From: Bordetella parapertussis
GTDB lineage: Bacteria > Pseudomonadota > Gammaproteobacteria > Burkholderiales > SG8-39
Direction of reading: 5' to 3'
NCBI GenBank assembly: GCA_945906975.1
Contig: CAMDRY010000123.1
Coordinates: forward strand, 1 to 8,261
DNA: 8,261 bases
This document shows, piece by piece, positions 1-6,379 of the stretch. The translations under genes were made by a program, and so were the position numbers. Position 1 is the first letter of the stretch; each line of letters begins with the position of its first letter. Under the pieces are notes generated by a model, which saw only the letters and a list, made by a program, of their open reading frames with translations, was not told the origin of the DNA and did not search any database.

Positions 1-51
1 CGGTGCGAAGTCGGAATAAGCTTCCCTACAACGCTTTCCTGACGGTTTCCC

Positions 52-1137
52 ATGACGCAGCAATCGTACGATCACGATCACTCACAGCCACACGCCCAGC
101 CACACGAGCACGAGCACGAACACGAACACCACGCCGGCCCGCGCCGCTACGCCGGCACGACTATCGATACCCACGCGCATTGGTATCCGCAGGAGTGGAT
201 GGACCTGGTTGATAAGGATGGCGGGCGCGAGGGCGGCAAGATCGAACGTAGTGCGGCTGGCTTTAAATTTGTCGGTGGTGGTCTGGTCAATGCCTTTACA
301 GAAGAATTTGTCAGTCTGGAGCTCCGCCTCGAAGGCATGAAGCGGCAGGGCGTGGACATGAATTGCCTCTCGCTGACCACGCCGATGGTCTACTGGGCGT
401 CGCCGGGCTTCGGGCTGGCCCTGTCCCAGGCCTATAACGACGCGGTGTCCGCCGCTTGCCTCAAGCATCCGGACAAATTCGTCGGTTTTGCGCAGGTACC
501 GATGCAGGATCCGGCGCTCGCCCTGAAGGAACTCGATCGCGCGGCCAAGCTGCCCGGTCTGCGCGGCTTGTACCTCGCCACCAATATCGCCGGAACCGAA
601 CTTGATGATAAAAAATTCTGGGATATTTATGCCCGTTGCGAAGAGCTGGGCTGGCCGATTTTTCTGCATCCGGTCTACACCATCGCCAGCGAACGCCTGA
701 CGCGTTTTTACCTGAAAAACTTGTGCGGCAATCCCTACGACACCGGCATTGCCGCCGCCTGCCTGATTTTCGGCGGTGTGATGGACCGCTTTCCCCGGCT
801 TGAAATCAACCTGCCGCATGCCGGCGGCACCATGCCGGGATTGATTGGACGCTGGGATCACGGCACCCGGGTGCGGGCCGAGCTCAAGTACATGAAGCAA
901 TTGCCCAGCGCCTACCTGCGCCGTTTTACCTACGACACCATCGGCCACGACGACACCATTAACCTCAACCTGGTGCGCCAGGTTGGCGCTGATCGCGTGC
1001 TGCTGGGCAGTGACTACTGCTTTGACATGGGGCTTGACCAGCCGGTCGAGGCGGTCGAGCGCCTGCTCGATGTGTCCGAGTCCGACCGTAACCTCATTCT
1101 TGGGCAGACCGCGGCAAAGTTGTTGCACATCGGATAA
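52..1137 (+). CDS. ACMSD-type amidohydrolase (probable metal-dependent decarboxylase) with His-rich N-terminus
   Basis: A 361-residue protein of the amidohydrolase superfamily, closest by eye to 2-amino-3-carboxymuconate-6-semialdehyde decarboxylase (ACMSD) and its relatives (LigW, gamma-resorcylate decarboxylase). Metal-ligand positions are visible: HxH at H41/H43 (IDTHAHW), H206 (FLHP), H256 (LPHAGG) and D321 (LLGSDY). The ACMSD-like stretch VPMQDPALALKEL lies near 149-161. R92 falls where ACMSD has a substrate-binding Arg, but the Trp after the HP motif of ACMSD is Val here (HPVY), so the substrate may differ. Residues 8-27 contain nine histidines, mostly alternating with Glu. The start is forced: an in-frame TGA lies at 40-42, and no ATG, GTG or TTG codon occurs between codon 1 and H41. 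No clear Shine-Dalgarno sequence precedes it. It is predicted cytoplasmic, since no signal peptide is seen. It converges with the hydrolase gene on the other strand. The family call is firm; the exact reaction is inferred. Confidence 0.88.
   Translation: MTQQSYDHDHSQPHAQPHEHEHEHEHHAGPRRYAGTTIDTHAHWYPQEWMDLVDKDGGREGGKIERSAAGFKFVGGGLVNAFTEEFVSLELRLEGMKRQGVDMNCLSLTTPMVYWASPGFGLALSQAYNDAVSAACLKHPDKFVGFAQVPMQDPALALKELDRAAKLPGLRGLYLATNIAGTELDDKKFWDIYARCEELGWPIFLHPVYTIASERLTRFYLKNLCGNPYDTGIAAACLIFGGVMDRFPRLEINLPHAGGTMPGLIGRWDHGTRVRAELKYMKQLPSAYLRRFTYDTIGHDDTINLNLVRQVGADRVLLGSDYCFDMGLDQPVEAVERLLDVSESDRNLILGQTAAKLLHIG
103..132 (+). repeat. CACGAR hexamer microsatellite coding for the His-Glu tract
   Basis: Four consecutive CACGAG/CACGAA units (103-126) followed by CACCAC encode alternating His-Glu residues 18-27 of the first amidohydrolase. 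A pure hexamer array can change length by replication slippage without breaking the frame, so the number of His-Glu pairs may differ between strains. Confidence 0.75.
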
Positions 1138-1212
1138 ATTTGTCGCACTGGATTGTGATTGGTGATCTGCTGGAAATCGGCGCCAGGCGCGGGTTTTCAG
1201 CGTGTTGCCGCG

Positions 1213-1932
1213 CTAGGCGTCTTGCTCCAGCCAGGCTCGCATCGCCTCAGTCGCCGCGTCCGGCCGCTCCATGGTGGACATGTGGCCGCAGTCCGCTATC
1301 ACTTTCAGCGTCGCACGCGGCATCAGTTCGGCCATTTGTTCGTGGCGGGCGAGCGGACTCCAACTGTCCTCGCGGCCGCACAGCAGCAGGGTGGGGCAGG
1401 TGATTTGCGGCAGCAGGTCGGTGGCGTCCGGGCGGCCGAGCAGGGAGTTGATCTGGGCGAAAAATATATCGGCGGACTTGCGTTCGATCATGTCGAGAAT
1501 GGCGTTCATCAGCGCTTTATCGGCAAGGCGGTCCATATGCACCATGCCTTTGGCCCAGTGCTCGCCCATGACGCGCATGCCTTCGCCACGGGCAAGCTCG
1601 AGCAGGGCCATGCGCTCGTTTTGTTCGCGCTGCCCCACCGGCCCTGCGGGGCGCGACTGGTAGCCGGTGTCAAAGAGTCCGAGGCGGGTGACGCGCGAAG
1701 GTGCGAGGCGCATCACCTCCAGCGCGACGCGCCCGCCCATCGAATGCCCGGCGAGAGAAAACTTCACCGGCGCATGGCGCAGCACCGTGCGTGCCATGGC
1801 ATCTATGCTGTCGGCATTGCCGTAGCCGATCACCTGGCAGTCGGCGATGTCGCGCAAGGCGGCCACTTGGTGCGTCCACACCGTGGCGTCACACAACAGT
1901 CCGGGCAGCAGCAGCAAGGGGCCTCTTACCAT
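1213..1932 (-). CDS. Alpha/beta-hydrolase fold protein
   Basis: A 239-residue single-domain alpha/beta-hydrolase, probably a cytoplasmic esterase or enol-lactonase-like enzyme. The N-terminal LLLLPGLLCD (6-15) fits the oxyanion-hole strand-loop. The nucleophile elbow is GHSMGG with S64. D189 in GREDSW and H217 in DCGHM complete a plausible catalytic triad. The length is normal for the 3-oxoadipate enol-lactonase/BioH-like part of the family, but the specific substrate cannot be read from the sequence. The gene starts 25 bases after the LysR stop on the same strand, so the two are probably cotranscribed. The region before the ATG lacks a strong Shine-Dalgarno site and carries a small 5-bp dyad (1934-1946) that could pair in the mRNA. 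In this context an ester or lactone hydrolysis step in aromatic-acid breakdown is a reasonable guess. Confidence 0.87.
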   Translation of the reverse strand: MVRGPLLLLPGLLCDATVWTHQVAALRDIADCQVIGYGNADSIDAMARTVLRHAPVKFSLAGHSMGGRVALEVMRLAPSRVTRLGLFDTGYQSRPAGPVGQREQNERMALLELARGEGMRVMGEHWAKGMVHMDRLADKALMNAILDMIERKSADIFFAQINSLLGRPDATDLLPQITCPTLLLCGREDSWSPLARHEQMAELMPRATLKVIADCGHMSTMERPDAATEAMRAWLEQDA

Positions 1933-1957
1933 GGGCGCTTCGCGCCGGATCGGCGAG

Positions 1958-2866
1958 TCATTTTGGCAAGACCTTGATCAGCAACTGCTGGCCCATGCGC
2001 TGGATCAGTTCGATGGTGCTGCGGGTCAGTGGTGTCGTTGGCCGTTGCGCCGAAACCGCCAGCGTCAGGTTACTCATCAGGCGCGGGCGCATGAAGGGCG
2101 TGGCTGAAAAACGCCGCTTGTGGCCGTGCAGCGCGTTGAGCGATAACACGGCACAGCCATGGCCCTCGTGCACCAGGTCGAGGATGGAGGAAACGCCGTC
2201 GATTTCCAGCGCGACATCGGGCTTGAGGCCCAGGTTGGCCAGTTGTGTTTCGACGTACATGCGGATGGCGTGCGGACGGCTGGGAATGATGAGCGGGAAA
2301 TCGGGCAGCTCGCGCAGGGGCAGCGCTTTGGACTGTTTCGCATTCGCTGTTTCCGCCGGGCGGATGAGGAACAATTCCTCGGCTAGAAAGGGCGTGATCT
2401 CGACCGCCGGTGCCGGCACCGGGTTGTAGATCAGGCCGATGTCGACCCGCCCGGTGAGCAGCCATTCCTGGATGGTGACGGACAGCCCCTCGACCATGCC
2501 CAGCGATGCGCCCGGATATTGCGTGCGAAACGATTTGACCAGGGGTACCGTGAGCATTTTTCCCACGCTGGGCGGGGCGCCAACCACCACGCGCCCTACC
2601 GGTGCGCCCTTGACGTCTTCGAGCTCGCCGCGTGCGCGGTCCACCTGCTGCAGAATGCCGCGGGCGTGCAGCACCAGCCGCTTTCCGGCCTCGGTGACGC
2701 TCACGCCGCGACCGTTGCGGTAAAGTAATGTCTGCTTGAGCTCAACCTCGAGCTGGCGTACCTGGCGGCTCAAGGCCGGCTGGGCGATGGAGAGCAGCGA
2801 GGCCGCCTTGGTAAAGCTGCCAAGTTCGGCGACATGGACAAAATAGTCGAGCTGTTTAAGATCCAC
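1958..2866 (-). CDS. LysR-family transcriptional regulator
   Basis: A LysR-type regulator of 302 residues when started at the GTG at 2866. The N-terminal winged helix-turn-helix is typical: LKQLDYFVHVAELGSFTKAA, then the recognition segment AQPALSRQVRQLE (about residues 28-40) and VTEAGKRL. The remainder (about 90-302) is the effector-binding domain. The reading frame stays open upstream to an ATG at 2986, adding 40 residues, but those residues do not look like LysR sequence, and LysR proteins usually begin two to five residues before this LxxLxxF motif, so I prefer the GTG. No good Shine-Dalgarno site precedes it. It is divergent from the catabolic genes across a 250-base region and is their likely activator, with a pathway intermediate as probable co-inducer (inference). 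The N-terminus resembles Nac/CynR-like members. Confidence 0.88.
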   Translation of the reverse strand: MDLKQLDYFVHVAELGSFTKAASLLSIAQPALSRQVRQLEVELKQTLLYRNGRGVSVTEAGKRLVLHARGILQQVDRARGELEDVKGAPVGRVVVGAPPSVGKMLTVPLVKSFRTQYPGASLGMVEGLSVTIQEWLLTGRVDIGLIYNPVPAPAVEITPFLAEELFLIRPAETANAKQSKALPLRELPDFPLIIPSRPHAIRMYVETQLANLGLKPDVALEIDGVSSILDLVHEGHGCAVLSLNALHGHKRRFSATPFMRPRLMSNLTLAVSAQRPTTPLTRSTIELIQRMGQQLLIKVLPK

Positions 2867-3008
2867 TGTTTTGTGTTCTGAAACGGGGAAATGCCGTAAT
2901 GCTATAGCTGATAGTGAGAGAATGCCATTTAATTTCGCCCTGTCCTGCGCCAAAATATCGTGGTTCCGCGGTGTTTGTCGCTGCATTTGCCAGCTTATTG
3001 GTCACCGT

Positions 3009-3032
3009 ATTTTCCACCGCATTTTCCACCTT
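3009..3032. repeat. Two tandem 12-base direct repeats in the divergent control region
   Basis: ATTTTCCACCGC at 3009-3020 is followed directly by ATTTTCCACCTT at 3021-3032, with the first ten bases identical. Twelve-base spacing is close to one helical turn, so the copies would face the same side of DNA, as operator half-sites can. They also lie inside a possible small ORF, where they encode repeated Phe-Ser-Thr. Confidence 0.5.
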
Positions 3033-3071
3033 TGTCATTTCTGTGCATGACCATGCCAGACCTCCGCACAG

Positions 3072-3104
3072 CCGAAGGCAGGATGGGTTTGCGCTAGCCT
3101 TCGG
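3072..3104 (+). other. Perfect 8-bp inverted repeat (leader hairpin) before the decarboxylase-like gene
   Basis: CCGAAGGC (3072-3079) and GCCTTCGG (3097-3104) are exact reverse complements separated by 17 bases. The right arm ends 12 bases before the ATG at 3117, which has no visible Shine-Dalgarno sequence. No T-tract follows, so it is not an intrinsic terminator. It could be an RNA hairpin that affects translation or an operator in DNA. Confidence 0.45.
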
Positions 3105-3116
3105 ATTGCCCGCCCC

Positions 3117-4016
3117 ATGAACCCTGCGTTGAATAAACCAAGACTGCATACCTTGCTGGGTGATTACCCGAACACCCGCGCTTTGAAGTCCGGGGCGCTC
3201 AATTCGGACGTGCTCGAGTTTGATTTTGTCGAGGCCAAGGTGCCCAACCAGTCGTTCAAGCGCGTGGTGCGCGAGTTCGAGTTTGATATCGCGGAACTGG
3301 CGATCGTCACCTTCCTGCAGGCCAAGTCCTATGGCAAGCCGCTGGTGTTGCTGCCGGCAGTGGTGGGGCCCGGGCGTTTTCAGCATCAATGCCTCATTTA
3401 TAACGCCGAGCGCGGCCACCTCGACCCGTCAAAGCTCGCCGGCAAGCGTGTTGGCATGCGCTCCTATGCGCAGACCACGCCAGCCTGGATACGCGGCATT
3501 CTGCAGCGCGATTACGCCGTCGATCTGGACAGCATTCATTGGGTCGGTTTCGAGGACGGACATCTGGCCGAATACAAGGATCCGCCGCGTGTGGAGCGCG
3601 CCGGCAAGGACAAGCAACTGTTGCCCATGCTGCTGGCCGGTGAATTGGATGCCATCATTGTCGGCAACGATGCGCCCGACGACGCCCGTCTCAAACCGGT
3701 GATTGCCGAACCGCTCGCCGCCGCCAAGGCGTGGTGTGACAAGCACCAGGCGGTGCCGGTGAATCATTTGATGGTCGTGCGCGAAACACTGTCGCGGGAT
3801 CGTCCTGACGTGGTGCGCGAGGTCCATCGCCTTCTTATGGCGAGCAAGGCGCGCTCTGGCGGCGTTGCGCAGGGTGCGACCGATTTTTTCCCCTTTGGCG
3901 TCGAGGCCTGCCGTCCCAGTCTGGAAATCATCATCGAGTACGCTTTTGCGCAGGGCTTGCTGGCGCGCAGCTTGACGGTGGATGAGTTGTTCGACGATAC
4001 GACGGGCGCGTTGTAG
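3117..4016 (+). CDS. 4,5-dihydroxyphthalate decarboxylase-like protein (PBP2 fold)
   Basis: A 299-residue protein that resembles the Pht5/OphD 4,5-dihydroxyphthalate decarboxylase family, which shares the type 2 periplasmic-binding-protein fold and is often annotated as an ABC substrate-binding protein. Family-like stretches are GDYPNTRALKSG near 15-26 and REFEFDIAELAIVTFL near 52-68. There is no N-terminal signal peptide or lipobox, so it should stay in the cytoplasm, which favours an enzyme over a transport receptor. It is a little shorter than the roughly 330 residues I expect for Pht5. Known family members convert 4,5-dihydroxyphthalate to protocatechuate and CO2, which would feed the 4,5-cleavage genes downstream. 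The start at 3117 is the first possible in-frame start after a stop at 3048 and lacks a Shine-Dalgarno site; a TTG at 3129 is an alternative. The fold is fairly sure; the substrate is inferred from context. Confidence 0.72.
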   Translation: MNPALNKPRLHTLLGDYPNTRALKSGALNSDVLEFDFVEAKVPNQSFKRVVREFEFDIAELAIVTFLQAKSYGKPLVLLPAVVGPGRFQHQCLIYNAERGHLDPSKLAGKRVGMRSYAQTTPAWIRGILQRDYAVDLDSIHWVGFEDGHLAEYKDPPRVERAGKDKQLLPMLLAGELDAIIVGNDAPDDARLKPVIAEPLAAAKAWCDKHQAVPVNHLMVVRETLSRDRPDVVREVHRLLMASKARSGGVAQGATDFFPFGVEACRPSLEIIIEYAFAQGLLARSLTVDELFDDTTGAL

Positions 4017-4193
4017 GGTTGGGCACGCGCTACGCTTGCTGTTTTTTTGTGCTGTGTTGTAAAAATATAAGTTTGAGGCGAGGCGATTTGAGTGTTGCGC
4101 GAAAAACCGCCGATAAAACCGCTGAGTTGAGTAAAAAACCCGGGCATGGCAAAGACCTGTCCGTAACGCTGGATTTTCAAGGAGAAAGCATTC
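4017..4193 (+). promoter_or_regulatory. AT-rich intergenic leader before the MetE-like gene, possible internal promoter
   Basis: This 177-base gap is clearly more AT-rich than the surrounding genes and is long for an operon interior, so the downstream genes may have their own promoter. A weak candidate is TTGAGT (4088-4093), 18 bases, GATAAA (4112-4117), with four of six matches in each box. It overlaps two imperfect 12-base tandem copies, AAAACCGCCGAT (4103-4114) and AAAACCGCTGAG (4115-4126). A run of seven T at 4042-4048 follows only a 3-bp stem, too weak to call a terminator. A clear Shine-Dalgarno AAGGAG sits at 4179-4184. Confidence 0.35.
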
Positions 4194-5303
4194 ATGAGCA
4201 AAAACATCAAACCACCTTTCCGCGCCGACCAGGTCGGAAGCCTTCTCCGCCCGGCAGAGCTGCATGAAGCGCGCGCCAAGTTCAAACGTGGCGAGCTACC
4301 CAGGGACGCGCTGACCGCCATCGAGGACAAGTGCATACGCGAGGCCGTTGCACGACAGGAGGCGGTTGGCATTCAGGCCGTCACCGATGGCGAGTTTCGC
4401 CGCGACTGGTGGCACGTCGATTTTCTCGCCGGCTTCGGCGGGGTGGAGACCAAGCCCGACCCGGGCGTCGCCGCGTTCCAGGGCATCAATGTCGAGGACA
4501 TGCCGCCGATCATGTTCGTGGCGCAAAAACTGCGCCGCACCAAGCCGGTGTTTGTCGACCACTTCAAGTTCCTCAAGTCGGTGACCAAGAACACGCCCAA
4601 GATGACCATTCCGGCGCCGGCCATGCTCCATCATCGCGGTGGTCGCAACTCCGTGAGCAAGGAAGCCTATCCGGACATGGCCGAGTTCTGGGACGACGTC
4701 GGTCGTGCCTACCAGGAGGAGATCAGCGACCTCGTGGCGGCCGGTTGCACCTATTTGCAAATCGACGACACCAGCTACTCCATGCTGTGCGATGAAAAAT
4801 TCCGTGAAATGACCGTCAAGCGCGGTGACAACCCGAGCGAGCTGGTGCACACCTACGCCGCTGCCATCAACAAAGCGCTGGTCGGCCGCCCGGCCGGACT
4901 GAACGTGACCATGCACACCTGCCGCGGCAATTTCATGAGTTCGTGGGTCGCCTCGGGCGGCTACGACACGGTGGCCGAGGCGGTGTTCAATGAGGTCAAG
5001 GTCGATGGTTTCTTCCTTGAATACGACTCGGATCGGGCCGGCGGCTTTGAGCCCTTGCGCTTTATGCCCAAGGACAAGAAGGTGGTGCTCGGACTGGTGA
5101 CATCCAAGTCGCCGGTGCTCGAGTCCAAAGACGTTCTCAAGCGCCGCATTGACGAGGCGGCAAAATATGTGCCGCTGGAAAACCTCTGCCTTTCACCGCA
5201 GTGCGGTTTTGCCTCGACCCACCACGGCAACAAGCTCACCGCCGAAGACCAGTGGAAAAAACTGCAGCTCATCGTCGAGGTGGCGCATGAGGTATGGGGC
5301 TGA
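4194..5303 (+). CDS. Stand-alone cobalamin-independent methionine synthase-like (MetE C-domain/YxjG-type) zinc protein
   Basis: A 369-residue protein with only the catalytic UROD/MetE-like barrel, lacking the N-terminal half of full-length MetE (about 750 residues). The N-terminus (FRADQVGSLLRP, 9-20) is typical of YxjG/YxjH-type proteins. The zinc ligands of MetE are all present: H241 and C243 (MHTCRGN), E276 (FFLEYD) and C337 (SPQCGFAS); the E-to-C distance of 61 matches E. coli MetE as I recall it. D191/D192 lie where MetE binds the amino-acid substrate. The family transfers a methyl group to a zinc-bound thiolate; related members use other chemistry, such as epoxyalkane:CoM transferase. 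The start has a good AAGGAG nine bases upstream. It lies 46 bases before ligJ, so cotranscription is likely. Why a methyl-transfer enzyme sits in an aromatic cluster is not known; the true substrate may not be homocysteine. Confidence 0.83.
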   Translation: MSKNIKPPFRADQVGSLLRPAELHEARAKFKRGELPRDALTAIEDKCIREAVARQEAVGIQAVTDGEFRRDWWHVDFLAGFGGVETKPDPGVAAFQGINVEDMPPIMFVAQKLRRTKPVFVDHFKFLKSVTKNTPKMTIPAPAMLHHRGGRNSVSKEAYPDMAEFWDDVGRAYQEEISDLVAAGCTYLQIDDTSYSMLCDEKFREMTVKRGDNPSELVHTYAAAINKALVGRPAGLNVTMHTCRGNFMSSWVASGGYDTVAEAVFNEVKVDGFFLEYDSDRAGGFEPLRFMPKDKKVVLGLVTSKSPVLESKDVLKRRIDEAAKYVPLENLCLSPQCGFASTHHGNKLTAEDQWKKLQLIVEVAHEVWG

Positions 5304-5306
5304 ACC

Positions 5307-5319
5307 GCGCCCTCGGCGC
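5307..5319 (+). other. Short intercistronic hairpin between the MetE-like gene and ligJ
   Basis: GCGCC (5307-5311) pairs with GGCGC (5315-5319) across a three-base CTC loop, just after the MetE-like stop. No T-run follows, so it should not terminate transcription. It could protect the upstream message end. Such short GC dyads are common by chance in GC-rich DNA. Confidence 0.3.
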
Positions 5320-5349
5320 ATTGAAACTTAACGTAAGAGAGCGACATAA

Positions 5350-6357
5350 ATGATTATCGACTGTCACGGCCATTACACGACCGCCCCCAAGCAGCTTGAG
5401 ACCTGGCGTCAGCGCCAGGTCGATGCCTTGAAAAATCCGGCTGCTGCACCCAAGCTGTCGGAGCTGGTGATTAGTGATGACGAAATTCGCGAAACCCTTG
5501 AGGGTGCGCAGCTCAAGATCCAGCGCGAGCGCGGCACCGACCTGACGATTTTTTCGCCGCGCGCCAGTTTCATGGCTCACCACATCGGCAACGCCATCAC
5601 CAGCTCCGACTGGTCGCGTATTTGCAACGACCTGATTTACCGCGTCTGCCAGCTCTATCCGAAGAACTTCGCCGGTGTTTGCCAGTTGCCGCAATCGGCC
5701 GGTGTGCCGCCCGCAAGCTGCATCCCCGAGCTCGAGCGCTGCGTAAACGAGCTCGGTTTCATCGGCTGCAACCTCAACCCTGATCCTTCGGGCGGGCACT
5801 GGAAGGATCCACCTCTGACAGACAGGTGGTGGTATCCGCTGTACGAGAAAATGGTCGAGCTCGACGTTCCGGCTATGGTGCATGTCAGTACCAGTTGCAA
5901 CGCATGCTTTCATACCACCGGCGCGCACTACCTCAACGCCGATACCACGGCCTTCATGCAGTTCCTGACTTCCAATCTGTTCAAGGATTTTCCGACGCTC
6001 AAGTTCATCGTGCCGCATGGTGGCGGCGCGGCGCCTTATCATTGGGGGCGTTTTCGCGGCCTGGCGCAGGACATGAAGTTGCCGCCGCTGAAGGAACATC
6101 TGCTCAAGAACGTGTTCTTTGACACCTGCGTTTATCACCAGCCGGGCATAGACCTGCTGCTCAAGGTCATTCCTGCGGACAACATCTTGTTCGCGTCCGA
6201 GATGGTCGGTGCAGTACGTGGTGTCGACCCGGAGTCCGGGCATTACTTTGACGACACCAAGCGCTACATCGACGCGGCGACGACGATTAGCGCGGAGGAC
6301 AAGAAGAAAATATTTGAAGGCAATGCGCGTCGGGTGTTCAGCCGCTTGAGGGCGTGA
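5350..6357 (+). CDS. ligJ: 4-oxalomesaconate hydratase (LigJ family)
   Basis: A 335-residue amidohydrolase-superfamily enzyme that adds water to 4-oxalomesaconate to give 4-carboxy-4-hydroxy-2-oxoadipate, the next-to-last step of the protocatechuate/gallate 4,5-cleavage pathway. The N-terminus MIIDCHGHY is characteristic of LigJ. The metal site can be read at H6, H8 and H178 (VHVS), with E284 (FASEM) where most relatives have Asp; these are the residue numbers I recall for Sphingobium SYK-6 LigJ, where the Glu ligand is a distinguishing feature. H223 in VPHGGGAAPYHWGR is the expected active-site His. Length matches the family (about 340). It is preceded by a modest AAGAGAG ribosome site (5335-5341) and followed after 54 bases by ligK, the enzyme that uses its product, which strongly supports the call. 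It is cytoplasmic. Confidence 0.93.
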   Translation: MIIDCHGHYTTAPKQLETWRQRQVDALKNPAAAPKLSELVISDDEIRETLEGAQLKIQRERGTDLTIFSPRASFMAHHIGNAITSSDWSRICNDLIYRVCQLYPKNFAGVCQLPQSAGVPPASCIPELERCVNELGFIGCNLNPDPSGGHWKDPPLTDRWWYPLYEKMVELDVPAMVHVSTSCNACFHTTGAHYLNADTTAFMQFLTSNLFKDFPTLKFIVPHGGGAAPYHWGRFRGLAQDMKLPPLKEHLLKNVFFDTCVYHQPGIDLLLKVIPADNILFASEMVGAVRGVDPESGHYFDDTKRYIDAATTISAEDKKKIFEGNARRVFSRLRA

Positions 6358-6379
6358 ATGAGTGAAAAGTGAAGGAGTG

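Larger units (their letters stand above)
2867..3116. promoter_or_regulatory. Divergent control region between the LysR regulator and the catabolic genes
   Basis: These 250 bases separate the LysR GTG start from the ATG of the decarboxylase-like gene and must hold the promoters for both directions. Visible structure: a short dyad CTAT-N5-ATAG at 2902-2914, 36-48 bases before the LysR start, which could be an autoregulatory site; two 12-base tandem copies (ATTTTCCACCGC/ATTTTCCACCTT) at 3009-3032; and an 8-bp inverted repeat at 3072-3104. I see no convincing sigma70 -35/-10 pair; TTGCCA (2987) with TATTTT (3008) has only 15 bases between. A textbook T-N11-A LysR box was not found on the dyad. 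An open frame (2914-3120) crosses most of the region and ends in an ATGA overlap with the downstream start. Confidence 0.5.

Noticed and set aside
103..132. Engineered His-tag or vector sequence at the amidohydrolase N-terminus
   Set aside because: His alternates with Glu in natural CACGAR repeats and the tail is continuous with genomic context; there are no cloning sites or protease-site linkers around it.
82..1128. 348-codon open frame on the minus strand opposite the first amidohydrolase
   Set aside because: Shadow of the plus-strand gene, no domain, no ribosome site; the plus frame has the catalytic motifs.
1180..1197. GCGCC-A-GGCGC followed by GGGTTTT as a terminator between the converging genes
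   Set aside because: The one-base centre leaves only about three base pairs once a real loop forms, and the T-run is only four bases.
1159..1977. 272-codon plus-strand frame across the alpha/beta-hydrolase
   Set aside because: Antisense to a gene with an intact Ser-Asp-His triad; the product has no family resemblance.
2867..2986. 40-residue N-terminal extension of the LysR regulator from an ATG at 2986
   Set aside because: The residues do not match LysR N-termini, and it would run through the divergent control region; the GTG at 2866 gives the usual family length.
4031..4050. Run of seven T after the decarboxylase-like gene as an intrinsic terminator
   Set aside because: Only a 3-bp stem can be drawn before it, too weak to support the call.
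3429..4265. 278-codon minus-strand frame opposite the decarboxylase-like gene
   Set aside because: Antisense shadow with no recognisable motif and a start inside the MetE-like gene.
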